Shown here piece by piece: positions 62,871 through 64,000 of a stretch of 64,000 nucleotides of DNA. How positions within the stretch are numbered: the stretch's first letter is position 1; every line of letters starts with the position of its first letter. The notes under the pieces were generated by a model, which saw only the letters and a program-made list of their open reading frames with translations, had not been told where the DNA came from and did not search any database. This DNA is from Sipunculus nudus (lineage: Eukaryota; Annelida; Sipuncula; Golfingiida; Sipunculidae): assembly GCA_026874595.1 (NCBI GenBank), contig CM049308.1:43411327-43475326 (forward strand), in the 5' to 3' direction. The position numbers and the translations under genes are program-made.

Positions 62871-64000
62871 GTCGAAGGGGGGGGGGGGGGGAGTCTACGG
62901 TGGCCCACTGTCTATGACTGGGGGAACCATCTAGAATCAATTTCATCTAGCCATCAGTAGGCCTATTTTAGTTAAAATCACACATATCTCAGGAGTCGTT
63001 TAGTATAACAGCCTGTCATTATGCATGTTCATCCATGTTACATAGCTTTCTCATACTCAAGATAGATGGCGCCACCAACAATCATGTATTTACAAAAGAA
63101 AAATGCAATTTGATGCCCTTTTGATGTATCGGCTTGAAATTCTGAATGTTTATAGATCTATAGACTTCCTTTATCTCGTCATAATGACTGCTGGTGGCAC
63201 ATACAATATTTTTATTAGTTTCTTTCATCCGTGCGTCTTGGACATTTAGGCATCTCTGGTGGCACAAATTTGGATGGCCGCCACCTCAGGGGACATTCCA
63301 TGCTTGTCTCACTTTAAGGATGCCTCTCTGATATGTGCTTGTCGACTGCCAAAATTCTGGTTCTATAATTCAGCCAGATAGCACATGGCGATAATTCATG
63401 ATGTTTTAAGTTCGACGATTATACCTCAAACTGCTCCCCCCCCCCCCCCCCCGCACACACGCAGACAAACACAAGAACGGGGATAAACTCATACACTCCT
63501 AGCATAAACCAAAAGCAGCGTTTCAGCACCAAGGGAAAGACGTGGCCAGGTCATATAGGAGCTGATTTCGAAAAAGCAGCTTATCAATATATGTTTGCAC
63601 CAGGTTTAATCCTGGATTTTCAGAATAATCTCCGAGCAGATCTTTAATAAATATTAAGTAAACAACATGTAATTACTGAGAATTTATTATAATATATATG
63701 TTTAAATAACGAAATAAATAATGATTATATTTTCGGCAGGCCGGACATAAATAAGGAGAAACCACTTGTAGCCCTAACCTTTAAAATCAATGACCAGTTC
63801 TTACTGCCATGTCCTTTGAAAACTTGGAGCTATAAATAACAAAGAAAGAGACATCTTTTTATCCGATGTTGCAATTAGCTCAAGTGAAACAGATGATACT
63901 TGCCTCTCAATAAGCAAAACATCCTGCATTATCCCAGATTAAATTTTAAGGCCCTACAAGTCTTTGGGTGAGCTCTCACTCAGTGCCGTGGCATATTCAT
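62871..64000. other. No gene seen; diverged repeat DNA
   Basis: Contains G15 (62877) and C17 (63436) runs and GATGGCGCCACCAACAATC (63065), a relic of the GGTGGCGCCACC-type repeat cores. Frame 63082-63267 (minus) lacks support. Confidence 0.4.

Noticed and set aside
1-64000. tRNA, rRNA or small RNA genes
   Set aside because: I looked for A/B-box patterns and conserved rRNA words and found none convincing; a covariance-model scan would be decisive.

Overview
The window looks like nuclear DNA from a marine invertebrate, most likely a bilaterian. It is AT-rich, with very low coding density, GT-AG introns, long families of diverged tandem repeats, retrotransposon debris and no bacterial gene organisation. 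Repeats rich in AGGTCA and in GGACGGAC/CAGACAGA tails, and elements with tandem-repeat cores, make a mollusc my first guess. A lancelet or another marine invertebrate cannot be excluded from sequence alone.

Only one protein gene can be supported. It lies on the minus strand and spans most of the window. Exon 1 (46800-46252), exon 2 (16601-15899) and a small terminal exon 3 (12185-12130) join in frame through consensus splice sites. They give a 435-residue protein with two probable OB-folds and a CxxC...CxxC zinc ribbon, a layout resembling the DNA-binding core of the large RPA subunit. Intron 1 is about 29.65 kb and intron 2 about 3.7 kb.

Layout: 1-12.1 kb is downstream of the gene and holds repeat families G (diverged), B, C and A, with one element nested in another, plus a decayed second copy of the terminal exon. 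12.1-16.6 kb holds exons 3 and 2 and a family B element. 16.6-46.25 kb is intron 1: a candidate solo LTR, family E repeats, a near-identical triplication of a 6.6-6.9 kb block (20271-40273), more family C repeat, and an 18/36-bp minisatellite that reaches to within about 50 bp of the exon 1 donor and is interrupted by a hAT-like element. 46.8-50.5 kb holds the promoter, a non-LTR retrotransposon relic and a strongly G-depleted stretch. 51-59.4 kb is a family G array with about 14 CTCF-like sites in one orientation, broken by a minus-strand element. 59.4-62.9 kb is family I with a full-length family C element inside it.

The most interesting pattern is that several repeat families with unrelated cores share one terminal design: a CTAG or CAAG start, a short hairpin, an 11-13 bp segment repeated in inverted form at the 3' end, a tandem-repeat core, and a CTAAAAA-type 3' end. 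Three insertions have readable filled/empty-site comparisons inside this window, all in short A or T runs. This fits Helentron-like (Helitron2) non-autonomous elements or the bivalve 'pearl' type. That assignment is inference.
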